From Desulfotomaculaceae bacterium (GTDB taxonomy: Bacteria > Bacillota > Desulfotomaculia > Desulfotomaculales > Pelotomaculaceae): 64,000 nt of DNA. The DNA lies in the NCBI GenBank assembly GCA_028709235.1, contig JAQVXL010000001.1, positions 46,678 to 110,677 of the forward strand, in the 5' to 3' direction. Every line of letters begins with the position of its first letter. Positions within the stretch are counted from its first letter, which is position 1. Positions 56,651 through 64,000 of the stretch are shown here, one piece after another. The position numbers were made by a program, and so were the translations under genes. The notes under the pieces are model-generated. The model ran no database searches, was not told the DNA's origin, and saw only the letters and a list, made by a program, of their open reading frames with translations.

Positions 56651-57043
56651 ATGCATGCTATGAAACTTCAAGCAGAAACGGTAATTAGTATCAATACAAA
56701 TAAAGATCTGGATGAAATATCCAATCTAAAACTTGATCTTCAACTATATAAACTTGCAGGTCAAGAAAGGCTAACAAAAATTGAACCGGAAACCCAGAAG
56801 GTCAAGCTGAGAGTTAAGTCAATATCTGTATCCCAATTAGGCAAATCGGAAAGCAAGATAAATAAGGTTGAGAGTAAAACGGAATGCAAGCTGAGAGCCA
56901 GGGTAGATACCAAACCGGAAAGCAAACCTGAAACTAAAGCCGAAATCAAAGCAGAGGGCCAGAATAGTTTTATGCCCGATGTACCAACAGTTGCTGTTAA
57001 AGTAAGCTCGGTTATCGCGAAAGCAGCAATCAGACCCCGTTAA
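56651..57043 (+). CDS. Uncharacterised Lys/Glu-rich protein
   Basis: A 130-residue plus-strand gene without a recognised family. The middle (about 65-105) is a low-complexity Lys/Glu/Ser/Thr stretch with repeating KxESKxE units (KINKVESKTE, KPESKPETKAEIKAE). Ends are more hydrophobic. There is no signal peptide. AGGGGG lies about 12 bases before the ATG; a second ATG three codons on is possible. A strong hairpin follows the stop. It lies convergent with the SPOCS-like gene in a spore-type neighbourhood, but no function can be assigned. Confidence 0.55.
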   Translation: MHAMKLQAETVISINTNKDLDEISNLKLDLQLYKLAGQERLTKIEPETQKVKLRVKSISVSQLGKSESKINKVESKTECKLRARVDTKPESKPETKAEIKAEGQNSFMPDVPTVAVKVSSVIAKAAIRPR

Positions 57044-57055
57044 GAAGGCATTACA

Positions 57056-57099
57056 AAAGAGTCCTTGGTACTTCCGGATGGAAGTATCAAGGGCTCTTT
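57056..57099. terminator. Bidirectional terminator, 20-bp stem
   Basis: AAAGAGTCCTTGGTACTTCC (57056-57075) pairs with 57080-57099 through two G-T wobbles around the loop GGAT. It sits between convergent genes and probably ends both transcripts. Confidence 0.7.
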
Positions 57100-57119
57100 A
57101 GCTTTACGAATATATCAGA

Positions 57120-57911
57120 TTATTTATCGTCACGATCAGCGGCAAGGCCAAATGCAGGTAGCCAGGTTTGCTGGTTTTGGATTATTTTAAATCTAAGCAC
57201 GATAACCATTTTTTCATCAAACTGCGTGAAGGTTCTTTCTTCAAATGGACCACCGGCTATCGGTGTGCGGTTGAGGAACTCATCGAATTCGGTAATGGTG
57301 CTGCTAATTAATTCACAGAACGGAAGCTCGTTGAAGTATTCAAAGCTCTCCTGGTTGAACTCTGACAGATCACCGGCCAATAGCCTATCCTTTTCAGGGA
57401 AATCTGCCGGCAGAGCAGTGGATGATAAGTATTCAAATTCTCTGCTCTTACTGGGTATCGCAGGATCCGGCCTGGTAATGAAGTTTTCAATTTCCGTTAC
57501 GCATCTGAAGGGGACATCAAGAGTGCAGTGTTGAATGTTGCCGCATACGCTGTCATTATCTACACATTGAGTGGCTGTAGCATATTCAATGTTTTTACGG
57601 ACGAAGCCTTCCAGAAACACCTTGTTGGTGTTTTGGATCAGCCTGCATTGAGTAAGTTTTAAACGTTTTTTGACACGTTTGATCTCAATTGCGGGAGTCG
57701 GCAGAGTAATTTCTGAAAAGACATCGATCTGGACATTTACTTCCGCAAGAACAACAGGGATTTTGGCCAACAGTTTTCTTTTAAATTTTTCATCATGGCA
57801 ATAATCTTTTTTAAAATTTACCGGGTCACTATCACATGCTGGCATGGTTTGGGCTGCAACGTCGGCACATAATTGCTTCGGGCAAGACTGCGCTTCGATT
57901 TTCATTGTCAT
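57120..57911 (-). CDS. SPOCS/DUF3794-like Cys-containing protein
   Basis: A 263-residue protein. The stretch at about 50-150 (IPVVLAEVNVQIDVFSEITL, KVFLEGFVRKNIEYAT, VPFRCVTEI) has the strand order of SPOCS (DUF3794) domains, which occur in spore proteins such as SipL and in coat-associated proteins. Eight or so cysteines cluster in the first 160 residues (CPKQLCADV, CVDNDSVCGNIQHC). The C-terminal part contains another strand-rich block ending in VIVLRFKII. GGAGG precedes the ATG by eight bases. A spore coat or exosporium role is plausible but unproven. Confidence 0.6.
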   Translation of the reverse strand: MTMKIEAQSCPKQLCADVAAQTMPACDSDPVNFKKDYCHDEKFKRKLLAKIPVVLAEVNVQIDVFSEITLPTPAIEIKRVKKRLKLTQCRLIQNTNKVFLEGFVRKNIEYATATQCVDNDSVCGNIQHCTLDVPFRCVTEIENFITRPDPAIPSKSREFEYLSSTALPADFPEKDRLLAGDLSEFNQESFEYFNELPFCELISSTITEFDEFLNRTPIAGGPFEERTFTQFDEKMVIVLRFKIIQNQQTWLPAFGLAADRDDK

Positions 57912-58142
57912 TTTTTATTCCTCCACATTTATAGTCTGAAGACGGTTTTTGTAAAATCACAAAGCTCTGATTGGTAATCCCAATAATATCAAAGCCTTGC
58001 ATTTTTTACCGGCTCCGATTTATAGTAAATAATATTCATCACAGCCTGGTGTTGTTACTAGATATTGTAAGAAAACCCAATTAGTTATAGATTATCTAGC
58101 TTATTTTTAGATATTTTAGACAACCTTGTTGCTTTATCGGAC

Positions 58143-58170
58143 AAAAAAGAAAACGCCCGTAAAGGGCGTC
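58143..58170 (-). terminator. Terminator downstream of spoIIM
   Basis: On the minus strand ACGCCC pairs with GGGCGT around a five-base loop (arms 58153-58158 and 58164-58169), followed by TTTTCTTTTTT. It lies about 130 bases after the spoIIM stop. Confidence 0.75.
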
Positions 58171-58171
58171 G

Positions 58172-58233
58172 TATCGTCCAGTCCACGGCCTCCTGCCACA
58201 ATAATTTCTACCTCCGACAGTAAGCGCACAGCC
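58172..58233 (-). pseudogene. Possible relic of an electron-transfer flavoprotein alpha gene
   Basis: The minus strand encodes LLSEVEIIVAGGRGLDD, very like the EIIVSGGRGL motif of EtfA, with stop codons close upstream and a terminator downstream. Too short to be sure; chance is possible. Confidence 0.25.
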
Positions 58234-58298
58234 TCTTATGAGGGTGCTCACTCTTCTTTCTATTTACGTTAAGATTTATTTTATGCAACGCTAGTGAA

Positions 58299-58928
58299 TT
58301 AAAATATATAATTTGCGGCAAGCTTCACCAGAAAAGGGGTGAAGTAAACCTCCACCAGACCGGCTGCCGCCGTACAGGCCAAAACCACAACGGTCAGACC
58401 GCTGTACCCGACAAAACTCGGCCATACGATAAATTTTGAGTTATTAAACCGCCTGGCCAGCAGCACAGCAAAGGACAGCGAAGCTACCCCGGCCAGCAAA
58501 AGGGCTGGGATAAATATTAAGTTCTGGGGCAGGACGGCGGCACAGACCAAAGCAATTCCCTGGATGCCCTTCTCACTGGCCAGGAAGCTCACAGTATACC
58601 CCAGTACAAAGCCACGGGTAAATATTATCCCCAGTATCACCGGAATGCCTATTACAGTCAGGCCAAGCAGGTAAATTGCCAGTATTACAACAAGATCACT
58701 GTAGAGGACGTCTTGCAGGGCTTTTACAGTATCAACCTCGATCACGCCCGCCTGCATCATAAACTGGTCCAGGTATATGCTCAATTCCTGCGCCTGGTCC
58801 GCTTGAAGCCGCTGAACACCAAGAGCTCCCGCCGCTATGCCAAGGGTGAACAGAAGCAGGATCACCAAATAAGCGGGCCAGCTTTGCCGGAGGGAACTGG
58901 CCCAGAGGACCAGAAACCTGTTACCCAT
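58299..58928 (-). CDS. spoIIM: Stage II sporulation protein M
   Basis: SpoIIM is part of the SpoIIDMP peptidoglycan machine that drives engulfment. The 209 residues have a cytoplasmic N-terminus, a first membrane helix (YLVILLLFTLGIAAGALGV), an extracellular loop, and about four further helices including IILGIIFTRGFVLGYTVSFL. GGGGGGAGAGG precedes the ATG. A sigma-E-type promoter lies upstream, as expected for mother-cell expression. Confidence 0.94.
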   Translation of the reverse strand: MGNRFLVLWASSLRQSWPAYLVILLLFTLGIAAGALGVQRLQADQAQELSIYLDQFMMQAGVIEVDTVKALQDVLYSDLVVILAIYLLGLTVIGIPVILGIIFTRGFVLGYTVSFLASEKGIQGIALVCAAVLPQNLIFIPALLLAGVASLSFAVLLARRFNNSKFIVWPSFVGYSGLTVVVLACTAAAGLVEVYFTPFLVKLAANYIF

Positions 58929-58990
58929 CCCTCTCCCCCCTTTACAGCGTGCATTAGCTTCCCATCAGTAAACCTATTTGCCGCTGTTTA

Positions 58991-59020
58991 TTTCTATGGT
59001 CAAACCTAAAATTTTATGAC
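58991..59020 (-). promoter_or_regulatory. Sigma-E-like promoter of spoIIM
   Basis: Minus strand: GTCATAAA (59020-59013), 14 bases, CATAGAAA (58998-58991). This fits the mother-cell sigma-E pattern (kmATATT, N14, CATACAmT). It lies about 60 bases before the spoIIM ATG. Confidence 0.6.
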
Positions 59021-59084
59021 TGCCTGCCCGGCCGCTGCTATTCATATTGTGTCGGAATTAAAGTGAATAAAACCGACCCAGGCC

Positions 59085-59114
59085 GGCATAATCCCCCCTT
59101 ACGGCTCATATATT
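59085..59114 (+). promoter_or_regulatory. Sigma-E-like promoter of the mciZ-like gene
   Basis: Plus strand: GGCATAAT (59085-59092), 14 bases, CATATATT (59107-59114). It has the same layout as the divergent spoIIM promoter. The predicted start of transcription is about 32 bases before the small gene. Confidence 0.55.
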
Positions 59115-59152
59115 AAACATGCTTGCAGAAAAGAAGAAAGATAGGTTTATTT

Positions 59153-59281
59153 ATGAAAGTATACACCCAGTATGAAGGGATTTTCATCTGCGGGAAAATA
59201 AAAGAAGTCCAGCGCCTGCTTGCTCAATACAAAAACAAGCGCTGGACTGTCAGAGAACTAATTATGGGGATGTCTAACTAA
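59153..59281 (+). CDS. mciZ: MciZ-like inhibitor of FtsZ (42 residues)
   Basis: A 42-codon plus-strand gene too short for routine ORF calling. The product begins MKVYTQYEGIFICGKIKEV and continues with a basic helix and a short strand (RWTVRELI). Bacillus subtilis MciZ is 40 residues with the same layout: MKVH..., a GxxLxGKxxEI segment, a helix, then a (Y/W)xVxx(W/L)I strand that caps FtsZ. MciZ blocks Z-ring formation in the mother cell and is made under sigma-E. A sigma-E-like promoter is present here and spoIIM is the divergent neighbour. Its stop overlaps the convergent peptidase gene by eight bases. The ribosome-binding site is weak (AGG at seven bases). Confidence 0.7.
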   Translation: MKVYTQYEGIFICGKIKEVQRLLAQYKNKRWTVRELIMGMSN

Positions 59282-60401
59282 AAGCTTTACCCCGTGCGGA
59301 TTTTACTATCTCTAACAAGTAAACGGCATTTTCGCTGAGATCTTTCAGGGTTATATACTCCTCTGTGGTGTGCACTTTTTTCATGCCGATACCCAGCACT
59401 GCCGTCGCAATACCCCTGCTGTTTAATATATTGGCGTCGCTGCCGCCCCCAGTTTTTTCGAGACTGGCCGCGAGTCCCAACTTGCACGCGGCCTCAATAG
59501 CCAACCGTATCGGTGGAGAGCCTTTACTTAAATTAAAATCATGGTACTGTGTTTCGGTAAATATATCCACACCGGCGCCGAATTTGCCGGCTGCCTCCCT
59601 GAGCGCCCCGCATATGGCGGCAGTCTGGGCCTCGCGCTTCCAGGCGTCCAGGCTCCTGGTTTCTCCGTCCAGGGTAGCGCTGTCAGGCACTATATTTGTG
59701 GCTTTCCCGCCTTTAATTATGCCGATATTGCTGGTGGTTTCATGGTCTATCCGGCCTAATTTCATTTGAGCTATGGCGTGTGAGGCCACCTGGATGGCAT
59801 TAATACCGTCCTCCGGGTTTATTCCCGCGTGCGCCGCCCGGCCTTTAATAGTAGCCCCAATCCTGTCCTGAGAAGGCGCCCTGGTGATGATGGTGCCCGG
59901 TGGGCCGTCACTGTCAAGCACAAAACCGGCCCTGGCGCTGAGCAGATCATAGTCCAGGTTTTTCGCCCCAAAGAGCCCTCCTTCTTCCCAGATGGTAAAA
60001 ACAACTTCCAGGCCGCTGTGGCTGATGGACTGCTCCCGGATTACTCGCAAAACTTCCAAAATGGTCACTATCCCCGCCTTATCGTCCGCCCCCAGCACCG
60101 TATCACCGGCAGAACGGATAACTCCGCCTTCTATACGGGGTTTAATACCCCGGCCCGGCTCAACTGTATCCATATGAGAGCAAAGCATTAAGACCGGTCC
60201 GCTGCCGCTGCCGGGCATCCTGCCGATGATGTTGCCGGTATCGGAGCCTACCTTCCGGCCGGCCCCGTCTTCAAACACTTCCAGGCCAAGGACTGTCAGC
60301 TTTTCTTTGAGCAGGTCGGCTATCTGCCGTTCTTTGCCAGATACGCTATCGATCTGGACCAACTCTAAAAACTCTTCCACCATTCTTTTGGCATTGACCA
60401 C
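59274..60401 (-). CDS. M20-family peptidase (PepT/YqjE-like)
   Basis: A 375-residue dizinc peptidase. Metal-site motifs are LCSHMDTVEPG, the bridging VLGADDKAGIV and the catalytic TIWEEGGLFGAKNLD; a GAGLDAN-like TGGGSDANIL near the C-terminus supplies the last ligand. The inserted dimerisation domain is at about 185-295. Members cleave tripeptides or deacylate small amides; the substrate is unknown. It is 37 bases downstream of the 2-oxoacid oxidoreductase operon, with which it may be co-transcribed. Confidence 0.92.
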   Translation of the reverse strand: MVNAKRMVEEFLELVQIDSVSGKERQIADLLKEKLTVLGLEVFEDGAGRKVGSDTGNIIGRMPGSGSGPVLMLCSHMDTVEPGRGIKPRIEGGVIRSAGDTVLGADDKAGIVTILEVLRVIREQSISHSGLEVVFTIWEEGGLFGAKNLDYDLLSARAGFVLDSDGPPGTIITRAPSQDRIGATIKGRAAHAGINPEDGINAIQVASHAIAQMKLGRIDHETTSNIGIIKGGKATNIVPDSATLDGETRSLDAWKREAQTAAICGALREAAGKFGAGVDIFTETQYHDFNLSKGSPPIRLAIEAACKLGLAASLEKTGGGSDANILNSRGIATAVLGIGMKKVHTTEEYITLKDLSENAVYLLEIVKSARGKAFS

Positions 60402-60438
60402 AACAGCACCACCTTATCATCAGGGACATACTATTACT

Positions 60439-60999
60439 TTATTTATTTTCACGGATTTTATGCCTTCTAGCCAGTTCCGCCCCTCTTTCCAGGGCTCTGA
60501 CGTTGGCAGGGATCTTGCCGTGGTGGCGCTCGGGCAGCACTTCTTTCAGAGATTCCGCCACGATTTGGATGGACACCACACCGGTCAACTCCAGCAGAGC
60601 GCCCAGGATAATGTTATTCGCCACCATCGGGTCCCCCATCTGTTCGGCTTCCTCGTTAGCTGGTATCGGCACCACCCTGACATCATCCCTGGTGACCGCA
60701 TTTTCAACCAGTGAGCTATTGGCTATAACCAGTCCGTCCGGGACCACCGCACTTTCATACTTTTCCAAAGATATGCTGTTCATGGCTATTAAAACTGTTG
60801 GCTCAGCAACAAAGGGAGAACTAATCCTCTGATCAGAAATAGTTACACCGCAGTTTGATACGCCGCCGCGCTTTTCCACACCATAAAACGGCAGGTATGC
60901 TACAAATTTACCTTCCTTCAAGCACGCGTTCGCCAGCAGCTGGCCGGTGGAAAGCGTCCCCTGGCCCCCGTGTCCGGCAATATAAACCGCTTCAATCAT
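60439..60999 (-). CDS. korC: 2-oxoacid:ferredoxin oxidoreductase gamma subunit
   Basis: The 186-residue gamma domain of a ferredoxin-dependent 2-oxoacid oxidoreductase. AGHGGQGTLSTGQLLANA near the N-terminus and YGVEKRGGVSNCGVTIS are diagnostic. It forms an alpha-beta-gamma-delta complex with the next three genes, oxidatively decarboxylating a 2-oxoacid to its CoA ester and reducing ferredoxin. It starts directly at the beta-subunit stop. Confidence 0.93.
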   Translation of the reverse strand: MIEAVYIAGHGGQGTLSTGQLLANACLKEGKFVAYLPFYGVEKRGGVSNCGVTISDQRISSPFVAEPTVLIAMNSISLEKYESAVVPDGLVIANSSLVENAVTRDDVRVVPIPANEEAEQMGDPMVANNIILGALLELTGVVSIQIVAESLKEVLPERHHGKIPANVRALERGAELARRHKIRENK

Positions 61000-61749
61000 T
61001 TATATCACCCCCGCCGGCGGTACTTTGTATTCACCAAGAGGAAAGTACGGTATCATATTTTCATCCAGCCATTTCACCGCCTCCAGCGGTGTAAGGCCCC
61101 AGTTGGTGGGACAGGTTGAAAGGATTTCTACCAGAGAAAATCCAAGCCCGTTGATCTGCACCTGGAAAGCCTTCTTTATTGCCTTCTTGGCTTGTATTAT
61201 TGCCTTCGGGCTGTGCACGGCAACCCGGGCCACATAAGCGGCTCCGTCAAGAGGGGTCAGCATCTCGCAGACTTTAATCGGATATCCGTTAACTTCACTG
61301 TCACGGCCGTAAGGAGTGGTCTTGGTCTTCTGCCCCAGCAGGGTAGTGGGCGCCATCTGGCCGCCGGTCATGCCGTATACAGCGTTATTGATAAAGATAC
61401 AGGTAATTTTTTCCCCCCTGACCGCAGCGTGGACGAATTCGCCCGTTCCGATAGCGGCAAGATCGCCGTCACCCTGGTAGGTGAAAACAACCCTGTCCGG
61501 CAAGACCCGCTTTACACCGGTGGCCACCGCGGGCGCTCTGCCGTGGGCAGCCGAGATCATGTCGAAATCAAAGTAATCCATTGTAAAAACGGCACACCCC
61601 ACCGGCGCATTGCCGATAACATTGTCCTGGATGCCAAGCTCATCAATCACTTCAGCCACTAAGCGGTGCGCGACACCGTGGGTACAGCCCGGGCAATAAT
61701 GGAAAGGTACGTCTTTCAGTGATCTGGGCCTGGAAAATACTTTTTTCAA
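61000..61749 (-). CDS. korB: 2-oxoacid:ferredoxin oxidoreductase beta subunit (TPP-binding)
   Basis: The 249-residue thiamine-diphosphate subunit. [20 protein letters not shown] begins the domain, [18 protein letters not shown] provides the GDG...N metal/TPP motif, and [20 protein letters not shown] follows. It overlaps the alpha-subunit gene by four bases. Substrate choice (2-oxoglutarate, branched-chain 2-oxoacids or pyruvate) cannot be fixed from sequence; the four-gene form fits Kor or Vor. Confidence 0.94.
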   Translation of the reverse strand: MKKVFSRPRSLKDVPFHYCPGCTHGVAHRLVAEVIDELGIQDNVIGNAPVGCAVFTMDYFDFDMISAAHGRAPAVATGVKRVLPDRVVFTYQGDGDLAAIGTGEFVHAAVRGEKITCIFINNAVYGMTGGQMAPTTLLGQKTKTTPYGRDSEVNGYPIKVCEMLTPLDGAAYVARVAVHSPKAIIQAKKAIKKAFQVQINGLGFSLVEILSTCPTNWGLTPLEAVKWLDENMIPYFPLGEYKVPPAGVI

Positions 61750-62813
61750 CGGCCGGCATCTCCTTCATGCAAATTTTTTATTTCTGCCAGGACATCCCTG
61801 ACATCGGGGACCATGCCCCCCAGACGACCGTAATGGTAGACTGGGGCCCTGCCGCATACTGCCAGTTTCACATCTTCAATCATCTGGCCCATGTTCATCT
61901 CCACCGTCAGATAAGCCCTGGTTTTGTCAGCTGTTTTGCCTATAAAACCAGCCGGGAAAGGCCACAGGGTGACAGGTCTGATCAGGCCAGCCTTTATTCC
62001 CATAGCCCGCGCTTTTTCCACAGCCGACATGCAGATACGGGAAACCAGTCCGAAAGCGACTAATACAATATCGGCCCCTTCCAGCATATACTCATCACAA
62101 ACCTGCTCTTTCTGGCTTATTTCCTTGTATTTCTTTTCCAGCTTGAGGTTAAGCTCCTCCATCTCTTCCGGTATAACCAGGCAGGAGTTGATCACGTTTT
62201 TACCTGCGTGGTGCGCCATACCAGTAGTAGCCCATGATTTTGGAGGAATTTCAACCCTTACATCGCCGCCTAAATCCACCGGCTCCATCATCTGTCCCAT
62301 GACCCCATCCGCCATAACCATAACCGGGTTGCGGTATTTATCCGCCAGGTCAAAGGCGTTGCCCATCGTATCCAGCATTTCCTGCACCGTGTTCGGAGCC
62401 AGCACGATCATGTGGTAGTCGCCGTGGCCGCCGCCCTTAGCAGCCTGGAAATAGTCAGACTGGGAAGGCGCGATATTGCCCAGCCCGGGCCCGCCCCGCA
62501 TCAGGTTTACCACCACGCTCGGAAGTTCGGACCCCGCCAGAAATGACAGTCCTTCCTGCATCAGGCTGATGCCCGGACCGGAGGATGATGTCATCACCCT
62601 GGCGCCGGCAGCAGCAGCCCCATAGACCATATTGATGGAAGCCACTTCACTCTCAGCCTGCAGGAACAGCCCGCCCACTTCAGGCAACCGTTTAGCCAGG
62701 TAATGGGTCAATTCACTCTGGGGTGTGATCGGATAACCAAAAAAGTAGCGGCACCCGGCACGTACTGCGCCTTCTCCGATGGCTTCATTCCCTTTCATCA
62801 GTATCTTGCTCAA
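61746..62813 (-). CDS. korA: 2-oxoacid:ferredoxin oxidoreductase alpha subunit
   Basis: The 355-residue alpha subunit (VorB/KorA type). [27 protein letters not shown]-type N-terminus (residues 8-34), [20 protein letters not shown], and a C-terminal domain with [14 protein letters not shown] are typical. It overlaps the ferredoxin subunit by four bases and the beta subunit by four, so the operon is tightly coupled. Reverse reaction (reductive carboxylation) would also be possible in an anaerobe. Confidence 0.94.
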   Translation of the reverse strand: MSKILMKGNEAIGEGAVRAGCRYFFGYPITPQSELTHYLAKRLPEVGGLFLQAESEVASINMVYGAAAAGARVMTSSSGPGISLMQEGLSFLAGSELPSVVVNLMRGGPGLGNIAPSQSDYFQAAKGGGHGDYHMIVLAPNTVQEMLDTMGNAFDLADKYRNPVMVMADGVMGQMMEPVDLGGDVRVEIPPKSWATTGMAHHAGKNVINSCLVIPEEMEELNLKLEKKYKEISQKEQVCDEYMLEGADIVLVAFGLVSRICMSAVEKARAMGIKAGLIRPVTLWPFPAGFIGKTADKTRAYLTVEMNMGQMIEDVKLAVCGRAPVYHYGRLGGMVPDVRDVLAEIKNLHEGDAGR

Positions 62814-63028
62814 ACCGCCTTCTCCTCTCTCTCCACTTCAATAACCATGTCCGGGCAAACCAGGGCACAAATGCCGCATCCGGTGCACTTGTCCTGTTCA
62901 TGTACTGTGGCCGGGTGATAACCCATTTCATTTGTGCTGCCCGTCATGACTACTATACCTTTGGGACATACGGCTGTGCACAGCTGGCATCCCTTACAAC
63001 GTTCTTCCAGAAAAATGACTCTGGCCAA
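62810..63028 (-). CDS. korD: 2-oxoacid:ferredoxin oxidoreductase delta subunit (2[4Fe-4S] ferredoxin)
   Basis: A 72-residue ferredoxin subunit with CKGCQLCTAVCPKGI and CTGCGICALVCPD, two [4Fe-4S] binding motifs. It is the first gene of the operon and starts with TTG after GGAGGG. It passes electrons from the catalytic subunits to soluble ferredoxin. A TATAAT sequence is at 63120-63115 upstream, without a clear -35. Confidence 0.93.
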   Translation of the reverse strand: MARVIFLEERCKGCQLCTAVCPKGIVVMTGSTNEMGYHPATVHEQDKCTGCGICALVCPDMVIEVEREEKAV

Positions 63029-63142
63029 AATTCTTCCCTCCTAAAAAATACATGTAAACATCACAGTCCAGCCTCCAGCCAATAAAACTTATCAGTTAAC
63101 TGACTGTTCTCCGGATTATAAAATTAAGACAAACAAATACTA

Positions 63143-63841
63143 TCACTGCCAGGGGGTCTTCATAAATATGGTCAGGGGCAGCAACGGCACGCCGGTATTT
63201 TCCATAGCTGACGCCAGATCCGTACGCATGCTGATAAAGGCAACAGGCAGGTCCATTGATGCCGCGGCCTCCAATATAATCCGGTGGCCCGCAAGAATAA
63301 TGCTCGCGTCAGTTTCCGAACCGAGGTTGGTATTGCTGACAAGAGCGCTTACATTTAACCTGGAGGATTTTTCAATCAGCCGCGTAATGTTTATTATATC
63401 CTTCGCGTCCCTGCTGTATGGACGGCAGGTATTTACCACCAAAAAAAGATTAAAAGCCCCATCGGGCAATCTATTTTTAAAACGGCCTAAAACAGTGGCG
63501 CCGATGTCACCGCCGCCCACATCAAAAACACCATAAACACCAGGATCCTCCAGTACGCCGTGGATGGACGGCGGAAGGGCCGGAATATCAGCGCCGGCGA
63601 GCTTTCCCGGCGGGCTGACAACTGCAATCCCTTTTTCTTTAAAATCTTTTTTGACCTGCCTGACTCTGAAATAAGGATTTATCAGATCAAGGTCTACTAA
63701 TGTGACTTTTTTGCCTGTTTCCTTGAGCTTGATGGCGTAGTTTAAAGCAATCTCGGTTTTCCCGCTGCCGAAATAACCGGTGAATATGCTGATGCGTTTT
63801 AGCTTTTCAAACAGTAGAAATTCACCTGCCCCGGCAAACAC
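63143..63841 (-). CDS. P-loop ATPase (CobQ/MinD/ParA-like)
   Basis: A 232-residue SIMIBI-class NTPase. The P-loop is FTGYFGSGKTE, followed by VTLVDLDLINPYFR and FDVGGGDIGATVLGRF as switch motifs, and NTCRPYSRDAKD later. The fold resembles MinD/ParA or CobQ-type proteins, but the deviant Walker A lysine (GKGGxGK) of ParA/MinD is not present. It is upstream of the oxidoreductase operon in the same direction with a 114-base gap. A role in cofactor or complex maturation is only an inference. The start (GTG at 63841) is uncertain. Confidence 0.8.
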   Translation of the reverse strand: MFAGAGEFLLFEKLKRISIFTGYFGSGKTEIALNYAIKLKETGKKVTLVDLDLINPYFRVRQVKKDFKEKGIAVVSPPGKLAGADIPALPPSIHGVLEDPGVYGVFDVGGGDIGATVLGRFKNRLPDGAFNLFLVVNTCRPYSRDAKDIINITRLIEKSSRLNVSALVSNTNLGSETDASIILAGHRIILEAAASMDLPVAFISMRTDLASAMENTGVPLLPLTIFMKTPWQ

Positions 63842-64000
63842 AGCGCATTGTTTGTCATATTTTTTCTAAAAGCCCTCTATTAAAAACATTACAACAGATA
63901 TTATATACCTTTAAGCGACTTTTTTGAATATTAAAATAAACACCGCTTTAGTAAACCAAAGAGGTGTTCGAATAATATTATTTCCTTATCCAATTATCAC

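Larger units (their letters stand above)
57912..58298. other. Intergenic region with terminator and a possible etfA remnant
   Basis: This 387-base gap contains the spoIIM-side terminator (58143-58170) and the short protein-like relic at 58172-58233. The rest (57912-58140) is AT-rich leader of the SPOCS-like gene without a promoter I can defend. Confidence 0.5.

Noticed and set aside
60421-60436. GGGACATACT in the gap before the M20 peptidase
   Set aside because: Resembles one arm of the dispersed hairpins, but no matching second arm is present.

Overview
The window looks like a chromosome segment of a spore-forming, anaerobic, low-to-medium GC Firmicute of the Peptococcaceae/Desulfotomaculales type (Pelotomaculum-like). 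This is inferred from gene content: a full spoIIA operon, spoVA genes, spoIIM, ytfJ and CodY together with ferredoxin-dependent 2-oxoacid oxidoreductase, 2-hydroxyacyl-CoA dehydratase activase-type proteins and the MEP isoprenoid pathway. Almost every gene is on the minus strand, so the biological order runs from high to low coordinates. I see no rRNA, tRNA, CRISPR array, insertion sequence or prophage.

Right end (63.8-58.3 kb): a P-loop ATPase, a four-gene 2-oxoacid:ferredoxin oxidoreductase operon, an M20 peptidase, and spoIIM. Divergent from spoIIM is a 42-codon plus-strand gene resembling MciZ, the mother-cell inhibitor of FtsZ. Both genes have sigma-E-like promoters of the same architecture. 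Next (57.9-54.6 kb) is an accessory patch of four poorly known genes, possibly spore-surface proteins. Then comes a conserved sporulation/nucleoside block (54.5-47.7 kb): xerD, deoB, pdp, dacF, spoIIAA, spoIIAB, sigF. A dodecin gene and spoVAC-AD-AEB-AEA (47.6-44.8 kb) follow, with a sigma-F/G-like promoter before spoVAC.

Middle (44.8-30 kb): three genes of the acyl-CoA dehydratase activase superfamily without a dehydratase; a DHH-CBS-CCA-transferase fusion; a rhomboid-distant M50 protease; trpS; the ytfI-ytfJ pair; and a split bacterial NHEJ set (Ku, ATP-dependent ligase, LigD-type polymerase on three polypeptides). A DEAD-box helicase and a plus-strand haem-type membrane protein with a Cys-rich tail lie inside that set.

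Left part (30-1 kb) is ordinary core: dprA-topA-trmFO-xerC-hslVU-codY, rpsB-tsf-pyrH-frr, a PASTA-like small protein plus ferredoxin, uppS-cdsA, dxr-rseP-ispG-proS, a lipid glycosyltransferase, and the rimP-nusA-ylxR-infB-rbfA-nrnA-truB-ribF operon behind a clear sigma-A promoter. Intergenic gaps carry two kinds of dispersed repeat: hairpin elements with GGGGACATACCTC-type arms (four copies) and short ACGTCTCAC-like motifs hugging the 3' ends of several genes.
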